From positions 62,001-126,000 of the forward strand of contig CALSSA010000002.1 of the NCBI GenBank assembly GCA_943788875.1: a stretch of 64,000 bases of DNA, read 5' to 3'. The position numbers and the translations under genes were made by a program. How positions within the stretch are numbered: the first letter of the stretch is position 1; every line of letters starts with the position of its first letter. Below the pieces are notes generated by a model, which was given only the letters and a program-made list of their open reading frames with translations, made no database searches and was not told the origin of the DNA. The DNA comes from an uncultured Pseudomonadales bacterium. GTDB taxonomy: Bacteria; Pseudomonadota; Gammaproteobacteria; Pseudomonadales; Porticoccaceae. Positions 30,187 through 39,022 of the stretch are shown here, in pieces.

Positions 30187-30552
30187 ATGTCCAAACAAAT
30201 CATTAAACCATTATCAGCAGCTGTAGGTATTGCCTTTGCAGCCACCATGGCACTGGCTCCAGCAGCCTCAGCAACAGCAAATCCTTTTCAGGCCGACCAA
30301 CTTTCATCTGGGTATAACCTTGCCGATGGCCATGCCGAAGGCAAATGCGGTGAAGGCAAATGTGGCGGTGAAAAGGCCAAAGATGAAGGCAAGTGCGGCG
30401 AAGGAAAATGCGGCGGTGACAAAGCCAAAGATGAAGGCAAATGTGGTGAAGGAAAGTGCGGTGGTGATAAAGCTGCTGGTGAAGGTAAGTGTGGCGGCGA
30501 AAAAGCTGACGATGAAGGCAAATGCGGTGAGGGTAAATGTGGCGGCGCCTAA
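30187..30552 (+). CDS. Bufferin/HvfA-type precursor peptide with nine EGKCG motifs
   Basis: This is a secreted Cys-rich precursor of the MNIO-modified RiPP class. A Sec signal peptide (MSKQIIKPLSAAVGIAFAATM...AASA) precedes the conserved leader-like NPFQADQLSSGYNLADGH. The C-terminal half has nine EGKCG units (four EGKCGEGKCG pairs plus one single) joined by G[ED]KA[KAD][DG] spacers. All nine Cys of the protein lie in EGKCG. In characterised relatives (Haemophilus HvfA, bufferins) such Cys are oxidatively modified by a DUF692 enzyme and bind copper in the periplasm. The next two genes encode that enzyme and its DUF2063 partner. RBS AAGGAGA. A copper role here is an inference from the family. 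Confidence 0.92.
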   Translation: MSKQIIKPLSAAVGIAFAATMALAPAASATANPFQADQLSSGYNLADGHAEGKCGEGKCGGEKAKDEGKCGEGKCGGDKAKDEGKCGEGKCGGDKAAGEGKCGGEKADDEGKCGEGKCGGA

Positions 30553-30579
30553 GTCGTTAGCTCACAGTTGTTAAATAAT

Positions 30580-31413
30580 ATGACCAGCAAATACCCGGTT
30601 AGTGGTGCAGGTCTAGGATTGAGGCGGGCTCTTTTGGGCCCGCTTTCTTCATTGTCCACCGAGCATGTCCAGTTTATGGAAGTGGCACCAGAAAACTGGA
30701 TTAATGTCGGTGGTCGCTACGGCAAAGCCTTTCGCGAATACACCGAAAAATTCCCCTTTGTTCTCCATGGTCTGTCCCTATCCATCGGCTCACCAGCGCC
30801 ACTGGACTGGAACCTGCTAAAGCAGATCAAAGGCTTTATGGCGGAGCACTCAATCCGCTTTTACACCGAACATCTCAGTTACTGCAGTGACCATGGTCAT
30901 CTTTACGACCTAATGCCAATACCTTTTACCCCCGAAGCCGTCGACTATGTCGCTGATCGCATCCTGCAGATTCAGGACTTTCTAGGGCAGCGTATCGCCA
31001 TGGAAAATGTCTCCTACTACGCCGCACCCCAGCAAGAGATGTCAGAGATAGAATTTACCAATGCAGTACTGGAAAAAGCCGACTGCGGCCTGCTGCTAGA
31101 CGTCAACAATATCCACGTTAACAGCATCAACCATGGTTACGACGCCGAACAATTTCTCGCCGCGCTGCCAGGCCACAGAGTGGTCTATGGTCATATCGCT
31201 GGCCATTACAACGAAGCAGAAGACCTGCGAGTCGACACCCATGGCGCCGATGTAATAGAGCCAGTTTGGGGCCTGCTGGAGTGCGCCTATCAACAGTTCG
31301 GCGTATTTCCCACATTATTAGAGCGAGACTTTAATATCCCCCCGGTAGATGAGCTGATGCTCGAAGTTGACCGCATCAAAGCCATGCAGACAGCGAAGCA
31401 GGCATATGCCTAA
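30580..31413 (+). CDS. DUF692 multinuclear non-heme iron oxidase (MNIO; BufB/HvfB-like)
   Basis: A TIM-barrel enzyme of the DUF692/MNIO family, which uses two or three iron ions to modify Cys residues of a partner peptide. Family blocks with His/Glu/Asp/Asn ligands are present: [64 protein letters not shown] and [11 protein letters not shown] choose ATG 30580 (277 residues) over the tracked TTG 30568. It starts 27 bases after the precursor gene and overlaps the DUF2063 gene by 8 bases, so the three form an operon. Chemistry on this precursor is inferred from HvfB and bufferin systems. Confidence 0.95.
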   Translation: MTSKYPVSGAGLGLRRALLGPLSSLSTEHVQFMEVAPENWINVGGRYGKAFREYTEKFPFVLHGLSLSIGSPAPLDWNLLKQIKGFMAEHSIRFYTEHLSYCSDHGHLYDLMPIPFTPEAVDYVADRILQIQDFLGQRIAMENVSYYAAPQQEMSEIEFTNAVLEKADCGLLLDVNNIHVNSINHGYDAEQFLAALPGHRVVYGHIAGHYNEAEDLRVDTHGADVIEPVWGLLECAYQQFGVFPTLLERDFNIPPVDELMLEVDRIKAMQTAKQAYA

Positions 31414-32185
31414 AAGCAGGCCATCGTTCCAGCAGACTCAGGGCGCCTTTGCCGCCCATATCCGTCATCCACAGCTGCATCAGGCCCCAGAGCATATTGA
31501 AGATCGCCGCCTGGAAATCTACCGCAACCTGTTCTTCAACAATATCGAATCCTTTTTAGCCTCAGGTTTCCCCATCCTTAAATCGCTAATGGTTGGAAAT
31601 AAGGGGGGTGAGGAAAACTGGACCAACATGGTGCGCGACTTTATCCACAGGCACCAGAGCCACAGCCCCTATTTCTTGCAAATCAGCGAAGAATTCCTCG
31701 CCTACCTGCAGCAAGAATATCAGCCCAGGCCCAATGATCCAGGGTTTATGCTAGAGCTAGCCCATTATGAATGGGTCGAATTGGCACTCGATGTATCGAC
31801 TGCAGAAATTCCCACAGATATCCAGCAGCAGGGCAATGTACTGGACGACCATCCCATCCCGTCTCCCACCGCCTGGCGATTTATTTATCAGTACCCAGTG
31901 CATCGCATTGGCTCCGAGTTCCAGCCTCAAGAGCCCGGGCCTGAAGTCACGGCATTAATTGTTTATCGCAGCACAGCGCTGCAGATAGGTTTTATGGAGT
32001 CCAACCCCGTCACCCTGCGTCTACTGGAAATACTTGAAAGCGAGCAGATCAGTGGCAGAGCCGCTATAATTAAATTAGCCACAGAGATTGAGCACCCAGA
32101 GCCCGGTAAGCTATTTGAATTTGGCACAGACCTGCTGTTGGAACTTAAAAACCAAGAGATTATCTGCGGCTTTCGCCGCATTTGA
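31406..32185 (+). CDS. DUF2063 family partner protein (BufC/HvfC-like)
   Basis: DUF2063 proteins bind the precursor leader and deliver it to the MNIO enzyme. The N-terminal domain [15 protein letters not shown]...[28 protein letters not shown] is the family core. [16 protein letters not shown] and [17 protein letters not shown] follow, and a second domain makes up the rest. ATG 31406 overlaps the end of the MNIO gene, whereas the tracked 31367 start adds 13 non-conserved residues; this gives 259 residues. Known operons often continue with a DoxX-like membrane protein; here none follows and the next gene is mlaA. Confidence 0.93.
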   Translation: MPKSRPSFQQTQGAFAAHIRHPQLHQAPEHIEDRRLEIYRNLFFNNIESFLASGFPILKSLMVGNKGGEENWTNMVRDFIHRHQSHSPYFLQISEEFLAYLQQEYQPRPNDPGFMLELAHYEWVELALDVSTAEIPTDIQQQGNVLDDHPIPSPTAWRFIYQYPVHRIGSEFQPQEPGPEVTALIVYRSTALQIGFMESNPVTLRLLEILESEQISGRAAIIKLATEIEHPEPGKLFEFGTDLLLELKNQEIICGFRRI

Positions 32186-32300
32186 GATAGAAAAAGCACG
32201 GAAAGTGGCGTAAAGACAGTGTACCTAAGGCTAATGTGGCGTTAGAATGCGGCTTGCGGGAGAGTGTAAATCGTCACCGCAAAACATTTGCGAGGGAGAT

Positions 32301-33011
32301 ATGAATAAAATAAACCAACTATTTCTAATACTAGTAGCCAGCATCGGCCTAGGGTCGTTCGCCGTCGCCAGTGAGTCCGACAATATCGACCCCTATGAAA
32401 ATTTCAATCGGGCGACCAATAGCTTTAACGAAGTTCTAGATGACTACTTGGCCCGGCCCGCAGCCAAAATCTATACCAACACTATGCCCGACCCACTGGA
32501 AAAAGGCATTGTTAACCTGTTTCGTAATCTAGGTGAAATTACCAACGTAATCAATGACATACTGCAGGGAAAGTTCGCTCAGGCAGCCAATGATTCTGGT
32601 CGGTTCCTGATTAACTCCACCGTTGGCGTGGGCGGACTTTTCGATGTTGCCCAGCGCGCAGGGTTACCTCGAAATGAGGGTGAAGACTTTGGCCAGACCC
32701 TCGCCGTGTGGGGCGTTTCGGAAGGCCCTTACCTAATGTTGCCCTTTATTGGCCCATCGACATTGAGGGATGCACCCTCCAAATTCGTCGATAATTTTAC
32801 AACGCCGTATTCCCATCTGGAAGATGAATCAGCCCGCAATTCAGTTAGAGGCGTGAGCCTGCTGTCCACCAGAGCCGAATTACTGGACTTGGAGAATGTT
32901 ATCTCTGGCGACAGCTACTTGTTTGTTAGAGATGTGTACTTGCAGCGCAGAGATTACTTGGTAAATGACGGCGCCGTCGAAGATGATTTTGGAGATTTGG
33001 ACGATTACTAA
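32301..33011 (+). CDS. mlaA: MlaA (VacJ) family phospholipid transport protein lacking a lipobox
   Basis: MlaA sits in the outer membrane and removes phospholipid from the outer leaflet with the Mla pathway. Family blocks are clear: DPYENFNRATNSFNEVLDDYLARPAAKIY, FRNLGEITNVINDILQGKF, FLINSTVGVGGLFDVAQRAGL and EDFGQTLAVWGV. ATG 32301 follows GCGAGGGAGAT; the tracked 32247 start is upstream of the signal peptide. Unusually the signal peptide (FLILVASIGLGSFAVAS) has no Cys, so the protein is predicted to be cleaved by signal peptidase I and not lipidated. No other mla gene is in the window. Confidence 0.93.
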   Translation: MNKINQLFLILVASIGLGSFAVASESDNIDPYENFNRATNSFNEVLDDYLARPAAKIYTNTMPDPLEKGIVNLFRNLGEITNVINDILQGKFAQAANDSGRFLINSTVGVGGLFDVAQRAGLPRNEGEDFGQTLAVWGVSEGPYLMLPFIGPSTLRDAPSKFVDNFTTPYSHLEDESARNSVRGVSLLSTRAELLDLENVISGDSYLFVRDVYLQRRDYLVNDGAVEDDFGDLDDY

Positions 33012-33085
33012 AGCCGGAGCGCAAGCCAGCTGGCCTGCGCATTTGGTCGTAGACACCAAAGCCCCTGTATTAAAGCCGGAAACTA

Positions 33086-34270
33086 ATGAGTAAACTTGAA
33101 GGTCCAGTTATCCTAGTCGGTGATAACGCGGTTGGGTTAAAGCACTTACAAGCAGACTTCCAAGCAGTTGGAAGTAAGACCCTGACTGCAGCGGATATAG
33201 GGTCCATTGACAGCGCCTGTCACGACCCCCTCAGCCAGCCCGTGGTTCTACTCGCAGAAAACAACCCCATCAACAGTGCAGAAGATATAGCCAAGCTGCG
33301 CCAGCTCTGCGAAGACTACCTGATTATAGTCTGCCTCAAAGATGCCGACAGCAACCAGACTGCTGACTTTTTTCGCCTTGGTGTCGCCGATATACTCACG
33401 CCAGATGGCAGCGCCAAAGCACTAGAACAGACCCTAGAACGGGTCGGGGCCCTGGCAGCGACTCGTCAGCGGGTCAGCGAATATAGTGCCGAACTGGAAA
33501 AAACCAATGTCGAACTACAAGAGAGCCTCCGCCTGCTAAAGCAAGACCAGTTAGCCGGTCTTGAAGTACAAAAGAGTCTAATGCCCGAGAGCCCCTTAGC
33601 CTTTGGCGACTATGAAATATCCCACTCCATCACCCCGTCCCTGTACCTGAGTGGCGACTTTGTCGGCTACAACTTTGTGCTCGACCGCTATTTGCTTTTT
33701 TACTTTGCAGACGTCTCAGGCCATGGTGCCTCATCCGCCTTCGTTACCGTATTGCTGCGCTTTATGATCGGCCGCGTGATTCGCCGCCATATGCTCGAAC
33801 ATGACTATGTGGCTCTGGCCCAGGCACCGGAGGGGCTGGTGGAATATATCAACAATCAGCTTCTGGCCACCGGCCTTGGCAAACATCTGACTATAGTGGC
33901 AGGCTCACTGGATACAGAGACCCGCCAGCTGCGTTATGTAGTTGGTGCTCAGCAACCCCAGCCGATACTGATCAGTGACGGCACGGCGACATTCCTGCCC
34001 GGCAAAGGCAAGCCCGCAGGTATATTTGAAGATGCCAGCTGGGTCGTCGAACAGATCCACCTGCCAGAACGCTTCGCACTGGTACTGCTCTCAGATGGCG
34101 TCTACGACCTGGTGCCGGACAGAGAAATTGCCGACAAAGAGCAGACCCTGCTCAAGTACCTGTCTACCAGCTCCGGCAATATAGACCAGCTTAAAGAAGC
34201 CCTGTTTATCGACTATATCGAAGACCCCCAAGACGATATATCCGTGCTGTTGCTAACGGGGGGCATGTAG
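33086..34270 (+). CDS. Pseudo-receiver/PP2C (SpoIIE-type) phosphatase, HsbR/RssB-like
   Basis: An N-terminal receiver-like domain (residues 1-130), a short coiled coil (YSAELEKTNVELQESLRLLKQ) and a SpoIIE-type serine phosphatase. The phosphatase metal ligands are visible in LSGDFVGYNFV, FADVSGHGASSAF, LLSDGVYDLVP and the terminal DPQDDISVLLL. The receiver lacks the acidic pair (ILVGDNAVG) and the phospho-accepting Asp (VVLLAENNPI), so it probably is not phosphorylated. The STAS gene abuts it with no gap. The same mlaA-phosphatase-STAS order is known in Pseudomonas (PA2800-PA2797 region), where the pair forms a partner-switching module. Confidence 0.9.
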   Translation: MSKLEGPVILVGDNAVGLKHLQADFQAVGSKTLTAADIGSIDSACHDPLSQPVVLLAENNPINSAEDIAKLRQLCEDYLIIVCLKDADSNQTADFFRLGVADILTPDGSAKALEQTLERVGALAATRQRVSEYSAELEKTNVELQESLRLLKQDQLAGLEVQKSLMPESPLAFGDYEISHSITPSLYLSGDFVGYNFVLDRYLLFYFADVSGHGASSAFVTVLLRFMIGRVIRRHMLEHDYVALAQAPEGLVEYINNQLLATGLGKHLTIVAGSLDTETRQLRYVVGAQQPQPILISDGTATFLPGKGKPAGIFEDASWVVEQIHLPERFALVLLSDGVYDLVPDREIADKEQTLLKYLSTSSGNIDQLKEALFIDYIEDPQDDISVLLLTGGM

Positions 34271-34756
34271 TTGAGCGAAGGTAAAATACTGGTCTCGGAT
34301 AAAGACGGCAATTACCTGCTTAAGTTTAGCGGTGACGTGAGGGTCAATCTGTGTGGCTCCCTGAACCATCATATGGACGCCATCTTCGGCAGCACAGACG
34401 TCAAACATGTAGTGATCGATATGCTCGACGCCGAATGTGTCGACAGCACCACCCTAGGCCTGATCGCCAAACTGGCACTGCACTGTCGCAAAGAGTACAG
34501 CATTGATATGCAGCTGTTTTGTCAAAATCCCAGCATATTGCGCACCCTCAACTGTATGAGCTTTGACGAGATTATTGAGATCTGCGAAGAAGTGCCAGAT
34601 ATCGACGCCGAGCTGCATGATATTGAATCGGTTAATTCAGATATCGACGAAGTGCGCCGCCAAGTGCTTGAAGCTCACAAGCTTCTCACCCAGCTAAGCC
34701 CCGATAGTAGTAAGGAATTTACCGACCTTATTCGCGCGCTGGAGTCCGGGCGCTAA
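34271..34756 (+). CDS. STAS domain anti-sigma factor antagonist
   Basis: A STAS-domain protein of the SpoIIAA/HsbA/RssC type, which binds an anti-sigma or effector protein when dephosphorylated. The core strand-helix reads HVVIDMLDAECVDSTTLGLIAKLAL; the DST segment holds the Ser/Thr normally phosphorylated. The extra C-terminal helix (LHDIESVNSDIDEVRRQVLEAHKLL) is of HsbA/RssC type. The start is a TTG directly after the phosphatase stop, implying translational coupling, and the phosphatase is its likely activator. The cognate kinase or anti-sigma protein is not in the window. Confidence 0.88.
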   Translation: MSEGKILVSDKDGNYLLKFSGDVRVNLCGSLNHHMDAIFGSTDVKHVVIDMLDAECVDSTTLGLIAKLALHCRKEYSIDMQLFCQNPSILRTLNCMSFDEIIEICEEVPDIDAELHDIESVNSDIDEVRRQVLEAHKLLTQLSPDSSKEFTDLIRALESGR

Positions 34757-34864
34757 GATTAGTCATAAAGGTTCCACTCAACAGTCAGCTGTGCCAACTC
34801 ATTGCCAAAAAGGCTGTATGATTGAACCAAGCATCATATGCAGGCAGACCCGAGGAATATTTAA

Positions 34865-35869
34865 ATGGCAGATCAAGGTATCGGCAGCGTATCTGAAAAC
34901 CAAGCAGGCGCGAGGAAGCTTGCGGTTGAGTTTAAAGGTGACGGGCTAGAGTATTTTAAAATCTGGATTGTTAATATAGTCCTGACCATATTGACCCTCG
35001 GTATCTATTCCGCCTGGGCAACCGTTCGCAACAAGCGCTATCTCTATTCAAATACCTATGTCGACGACAGCTCATTTAGCTTTTTGGCCGAGCCTCTGAC
35101 CATCTTAAAAGCCCGCCTGATAGCAGTAGGTATCTTTATTTTGGTCACTGTTGTTGGCGGGATCAGCCCAGCATTTTCAGTTATGTTTGGTCTTGCGCTG
35201 ATCATAGCCATACCATTTTTTATCAACCAGTCCCTAGCCTTTAAAATGCGTAACACCGGCTACAAAAACATTCAGTTTCGTTTTGCTGCCACCTATGGCG
35301 AAGCCTTCAAAGTGATTTATCTGTGGCCGCTACTGGGCATGCTCTCGCTCGGTCTGCTGTATCCGTTGGCGGTCCTCAAAGGCGTTCAGTACCGTGCCAA
35401 CAATACAGCCTATGGCACCACCAAATTTGAGTTTAATGGCACCTTTATGGATTATGCCCTGATTTTGCTGGCAGCTGCTGGATTGGGTTTAGTTGCGGCT
35501 ATCATTGTCGCGGCGGTTGGCCAACCTCTGGGCGCTATCGTCGTATTCCTCGCCTACCTGGCAGTGATAGCCTATGTCATTGTCGCCACCAGCAACATGC
35601 TCTATCTGCGACTGCAGCTAAAAGAGCATGGCTTTGATTCCAATATGACCGTGCTTGGCTATAGCAAGACCACATTGATTAATATTGTCTTGATCGCCCT
35701 AACGTTGGGCCTATATCTGCCAGCAGCCCAGATTCGAATGATCAAATATGTGACCAGCTGCATCACCGTTAATGCCAGCGGTTCACTGGATGACTTTGCA
35801 GCCGCAGAGCAAGAAAATGTCACCGCCTTCGGTGAAGAGTTTGGTCAGGTCATGGACTTCGGAGTCTAG
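34865..35869 (+). CDS. yjgN: DUF898 (YjgN) family integral membrane protein
   Basis: A 334-residue polytopic inner-membrane protein with about six or seven spans in three similar hydrophobic blocks. The DUF898 signature KGDGLEYFKIWIVNIVLTILTLGIYSAWATVRNKRYLY appears at the N-terminus and recurs in weaker form later (YGEAFKVIYLWPLLGMLSLGLLYPLAVLKGVQY; KTTLINIVLIALTLGLYLPAAQIRMIKY). Function is unknown. RBS GAGGA precedes the ATG. The M48 protease gene starts 7 bases after it; this pairing is common in proteobacteria and suggests a functional link. Confidence 0.88.
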   Translation: MADQGIGSVSENQAGARKLAVEFKGDGLEYFKIWIVNIVLTILTLGIYSAWATVRNKRYLYSNTYVDDSSFSFLAEPLTILKARLIAVGIFILVTVVGGISPAFSVMFGLALIIAIPFFINQSLAFKMRNTGYKNIQFRFAATYGEAFKVIYLWPLLGMLSLGLLYPLAVLKGVQYRANNTAYGTTKFEFNGTFMDYALILLAAAGLGLVAAIIVAAVGQPLGAIVVFLAYLAVIAYVIVATSNMLYLRLQLKEHGFDSNMTVLGYSKTTLINIVLIALTLGLYLPAAQIRMIKYVTSCITVNASGSLDDFAAAEQENVTAFGEEFGQVMDFGV

Positions 35870-35876
35870 ACCGCCC

Positions 35877-36938
35877 GTGATTACAGGCTATTATTCAGAT
35901 GGTAAAACCTCTGGCCGCGTAACAGCGCGGTTGGATGTTGCCTCTCAATCACCAGCAATGCTAGTGCTTCAGGACGTGGATAATAATACAGAGCTCAATC
36001 GCAGTGACCTCGCTGATATTAAAATCAGCTCCCGACTGGGTGACATTCCGCGGGAGTTTATGTTTACCGATGGCGGTCTGTTTGTATCACCACAAAACCA
36101 GCAGATCGACGACATGTTAAAGGTGCTTAAGGGCGATTCCGACCTGTCGTTATTGCACCGCCTGGAAAGTCATCTCGGCTTAATCCTCGGCTCCATTGTA
36201 GTGGCCTTGGTGGTGAGCTGGCTAACCATCTCGCAGGGTATTCCCCGCGCAGCAGATGCCATAGCCAACAATATGCCCGCGGTTGTAGTCGATCAGTTTG
36301 ATACGCAAATGGCAGTGCTTGATCGCACCCTGTTTGATGCCTCCAAGCTGCCAGACGCAGAACAGGAAAGGGTGCGGCAGCTATTCCAGCCATACCTCAA
36401 CCAACACAGCCAACTCAACCCTAAGCTGCATATTCGCTCCGGGATAGGCGTCAATGCCCTGGCATTTCCCGGTGGTGATATTGTGTTTAGCGATGACATT
36501 ATCCAGTTGGTCAAGAATGATGAGCAGCTTGTGTCTGTGCTGTTTCACGAGCTTGGCCATCTGCAATATAGGCACTTTTTGCGCCGCACATTGCAAGACT
36601 CCATGGTGGTCATGCTGCTGCTATTTTTGGTGGGCGATATTGAGACATTGGACTTGGTCGTAGGTATACCAGCGCTGCTCGCCGATCTGTCCTATTCCAG
36701 AGACTTTGAACTTGAGGCGGACCAGTTTGCCCTAGAGCAAATGCACCGCAATGGTCTCGACATCGACGCCTTTGGCGCAATGATGGAGCTTCTCGCAGCT
36801 TCACAACAGGATGAGCAGCAGAACAAGGATCAAGCAAGCGGATATGACTTTGGGGCGCTGGAAGGTTTTCTATCCACCCATCCCAAATCTGAGGACCGCG
36901 CTGCTATGGTGGAGCAGTTTAGGAATGAGCTGCTCTAA
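35877..36938 (+). CDS. M48 family membrane-associated metallopeptidase
   Basis: A zinc protease of the M48 (HtpX/BepA-like) family. Zinc motif HELGHLQYRH is at about residue 225 and the third ligand is in FELEADQFALEQM. One membrane span (LGLILGSIVVALVVSWLTI) separates an N-terminal beta domain (ITGYYSDGKTSGRVTARLD, typical of M48 proteins paired with DUF898) from the protease. I start at GTG 35877, because the tracked 35772 start reads through the end of the DUF898 gene. It ends with the usual THPKSEDRAAMV. A small hairpin (36988-37004) lies downstream but has no T run. Confidence 0.9.
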   Translation: MITGYYSDGKTSGRVTARLDVASQSPAMLVLQDVDNNTELNRSDLADIKISSRLGDIPREFMFTDGGLFVSPQNQQIDDMLKVLKGDSDLSLLHRLESHLGLILGSIVVALVVSWLTISQGIPRAADAIANNMPAVVVDQFDTQMAVLDRTLFDASKLPDAEQERVRQLFQPYLNQHSQLNPKLHIRSGIGVNALAFPGGDIVFSDDIIQLVKNDEQLVSVLFHELGHLQYRHFLRRTLQDSMVVMLLLFLVGDIETLDLVVGIPALLADLSYSRDFELEADQFALEQMHRNGLDIDAFGAMMELLAASQQDEQQNKDQASGYDFGALEGFLSTHPKSEDRAAMVEQFRNELL

Positions 36939-37019
36939 TTATTGCCTCAGGCGTCCTATATAGTATGTCGACAGGGAGGCATATTGGGCTGTCGTAATGA
37001 CAGCTTGGCTATATCAGAA

Positions 37020-38024
37020 TTACTGACGCATGCGCTCCCGCCGATACTCAATCGGCGTCTTACCCTCCCATCTTTTAAACGCCCGATAAAAAGTGCTGGG
37101 CTCGGAAAACCCTGTCAGATACACAATCTCACTAATGGCTTCATCAGTCTGCGATAACAATCGTCTTGCCAGCCGATGGCGATAGTCATTGAGCAGGCGC
37201 TGAAAGCTGGTACCTGCCACATCAAGCTGGTGGCGCAGATGTCTGGGGCTTACCCCAATGCGCTGTGCCACATTCTCTAAAGTGGTTGAGCCACTTTCCA
37301 GTAACGACCCAAGCTGACTGCGCACGTCGGCAATCAGGTCTTGCTGCTGCAGAATCGCTAAATGTTGATCTGCCGCCTGTATATGCAAATTAAGTAGCTG
37401 GGGCTCGGCATAAAGTGATCTATAACTAAGCAGTGATTCAGGGAAAAACAGCTGAAATGACTTGGCGTTAAATTCTACTGGGCAGCCAAACACTCTCTCA
37501 TACTCGGCGAGATCGGTATTGGGTGGATGGTTGAACAGGATGCGATCTGCTTTGAAGGTGCCATCGGTGACGGCTTGGAAGGCTTTGATTAGGCCTAGTA
37601 CCATGGCTTCGGCAAGATGGGAGGTGGCATGTTGGTGCTCTAGAAAGTAGCTGGTTAAGCAGGTGCTGGGATCTTCACTTATTTGTCCCTGCAGTGCGTC
37701 GCTAATCAGTCGCTGGTAGCTTAATACTCGCCGCAGGCCGTCGCCAAAGGTCAGGCTGCTGAGGAATAGGTATTCTAATATCTGACCTTTGTAGACGGGC
37801 ATTTGCTCACCCATATGCAGGCCGATGCAGGGGTCACCGGAGAGTTCGACCGCGGCTTTCCAGAATCTGGGCTGGGCGCTGAATTGAGTGCGCAGGTTGG
37901 CTTGGTAGAGCTGGTCTGGGTCGAGACCGGAGCGGCGCAATACTTCGTCTGCATCTACGCCCAGATTGACCAGGCCCTGATAGGCCAGTCGCACTAAAGT
38001 GCCGGAGTCTGTTAGTCCTGTCAT
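37020..38024 (-). CDS. AraC family transcriptional regulator (Arabinose_bd/OruR type)
   Basis: The N-terminal ligand domain reads LGVDADEVLRRSGLDPDQLYQ, FWKAAVELSGDPCIGLHMGEQ. The C-terminal AraC double helix-turn-helix reads TLENVAQRIGVSPRHLRHQLDVAGTSFQRLLNDYRHRLA and EIVYLTGFSEPSTFYRAFKRWEGKTPIEYRR. The start may be ATG 38024 (334 residues) or GTG 38036; I favour the ATG. It is divergent from the MaoC-like and acyl-CoA dehydrogenase genes and probably activates them in response to an acyl substrate (inference). Confidence 0.92.
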   Translation of the reverse strand: MTGLTDSGTLVRLAYQGLVNLGVDADEVLRRSGLDPDQLYQANLRTQFSAQPRFWKAAVELSGDPCIGLHMGEQMPVYKGQILEYLFLSSLTFGDGLRRVLSYQRLISDALQGQISEDPSTCLTSYFLEHQHATSHLAEAMVLGLIKAFQAVTDGTFKADRILFNHPPNTDLAEYERVFGCPVEFNAKSFQLFFPESLLSYRSLYAEPQLLNLHIQAADQHLAILQQQDLIADVRSQLGSLLESGSTTLENVAQRIGVSPRHLRHQLDVAGTSFQRLLNDYRHRLARRLLSQTDEAISEIVYLTGFSEPSTFYRAFKRWEGKTPIEYRRERMRQ

Positions 38025-38125
38025 ACTGTTTACCACGAATAAGGACGTCCATCATACACAATTGACCGAAATGACAAAATGATGTTTTTTTGTTGCCAAT
38101 GAATAACAGGGAGAAACACCACATT

Positions 38126-39013
38126 ATGAATGCTATGCATAAGTCTACTAATCAGAATACCGCACAAAACACAGCCCCTATCATTATGGAACAGCTTCCT
38201 AGCATGCCTGCGCTGTTAGGTAAGGCTGCGTTTAAGTCTGGCCATTACCAACTGGGTGATTCGTTGCCCGGATTGAATACTAAGATCAGTGCTTTGCACG
38301 TTAATCCTGCACATCTCTACTCTTATCAATCGCTCTGCGGCTTTGAACAGAGCGATAAGCTGCCGGCGACCTATTTGCATATGTTGGCGTTTCCGCTGTT
38401 TCTAAATATTCTGATTCAGCAGGATTTCCCCATGAAGGCGATGGGGCAGGTGCATCTGCGTAATAAGATTGCGGTGCTGGAGAAGTTTGATTTGCGCGAG
38501 GCGATCAGCATGACTGCGGGTATTAGTCGCAGCATTCTGACAGCCAGAGGGTTGGAATGGGATATTGATGTGCATGCCCATGTTGATAACCAGCTGGTGT
38601 GGTCTAGCGAATCTACTTTTTTACATCGCTGCAAAACTGATGTAAAACGCAGCAGAGTGCTGGTAGCGAAGAAGATGGGCAAGGCACAAACTTGGTCTGT
38701 GGGGGCTGATACAGGCCGTCGCTATTCGCGCATTTCTGGTGACTACAACCCGATTCATTTAACCGATATCACGGCTAAGCTATTTGGCTTTAAGCAGGCC
38801 ATCGCCCACGGTATGTGGAGCAAGGCGAGATGCCTTGCGGCGATGGACCGGCTGCTGCCTGTCGCTGGATATTCTGTTGATGTTAATTTTCATCGACCGC
38901 TATTTTTGCCTTCCCAGGTGCAGTTCTACTCTGGAGAGCGCCAGGGGCAGCAGCGGTTTTCACTTTTTAACCAGGAGGGCGATCAAGCTCATCTGGAAGG
39001 TTTCATTTCATAG
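38126..39013 (+). CDS. MaoC-like (R)-specific enoyl-CoA hydratase domain protein
   Basis: A hot-dog-fold protein. The hydratase-2 motif with the catalytic Asp/His pair is visible: YSRISGDYNPIHLTDITAKLFGFKQAIAHGMWS. The N-terminal half (HLYSYQSLCGFEQSDKLPATYLHMLAFPLFL) is a second, degenerate hot-dog domain, as in double-domain MaoC proteins. I start at ATG 38126 (295 residues), though 38099 and 38135 are possible; the AGGGAG upstream is farther than ideal. Its stop is 9 bases before the acyl-CoA dehydrogenase start, so they form an operon. Likely hydrates an enoyl-CoA made by that dehydrogenase. Confidence 0.87.
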   Translation: MNAMHKSTNQNTAQNTAPIIMEQLPSMPALLGKAAFKSGHYQLGDSLPGLNTKISALHVNPAHLYSYQSLCGFEQSDKLPATYLHMLAFPLFLNILIQQDFPMKAMGQVHLRNKIAVLEKFDLREAISMTAGISRSILTARGLEWDIDVHAHVDNQLVWSSESTFLHRCKTDVKRSRVLVAKKMGKAQTWSVGADTGRRYSRISGDYNPIHLTDITAKLFGFKQAIAHGMWSKARCLAAMDRLLPVAGYSVDVNFHRPLFLPSQVQFYSGERQGQQRFSLFNQEGDQAHLEGFIS

Positions 39014-39022
39014 GACAATTTT

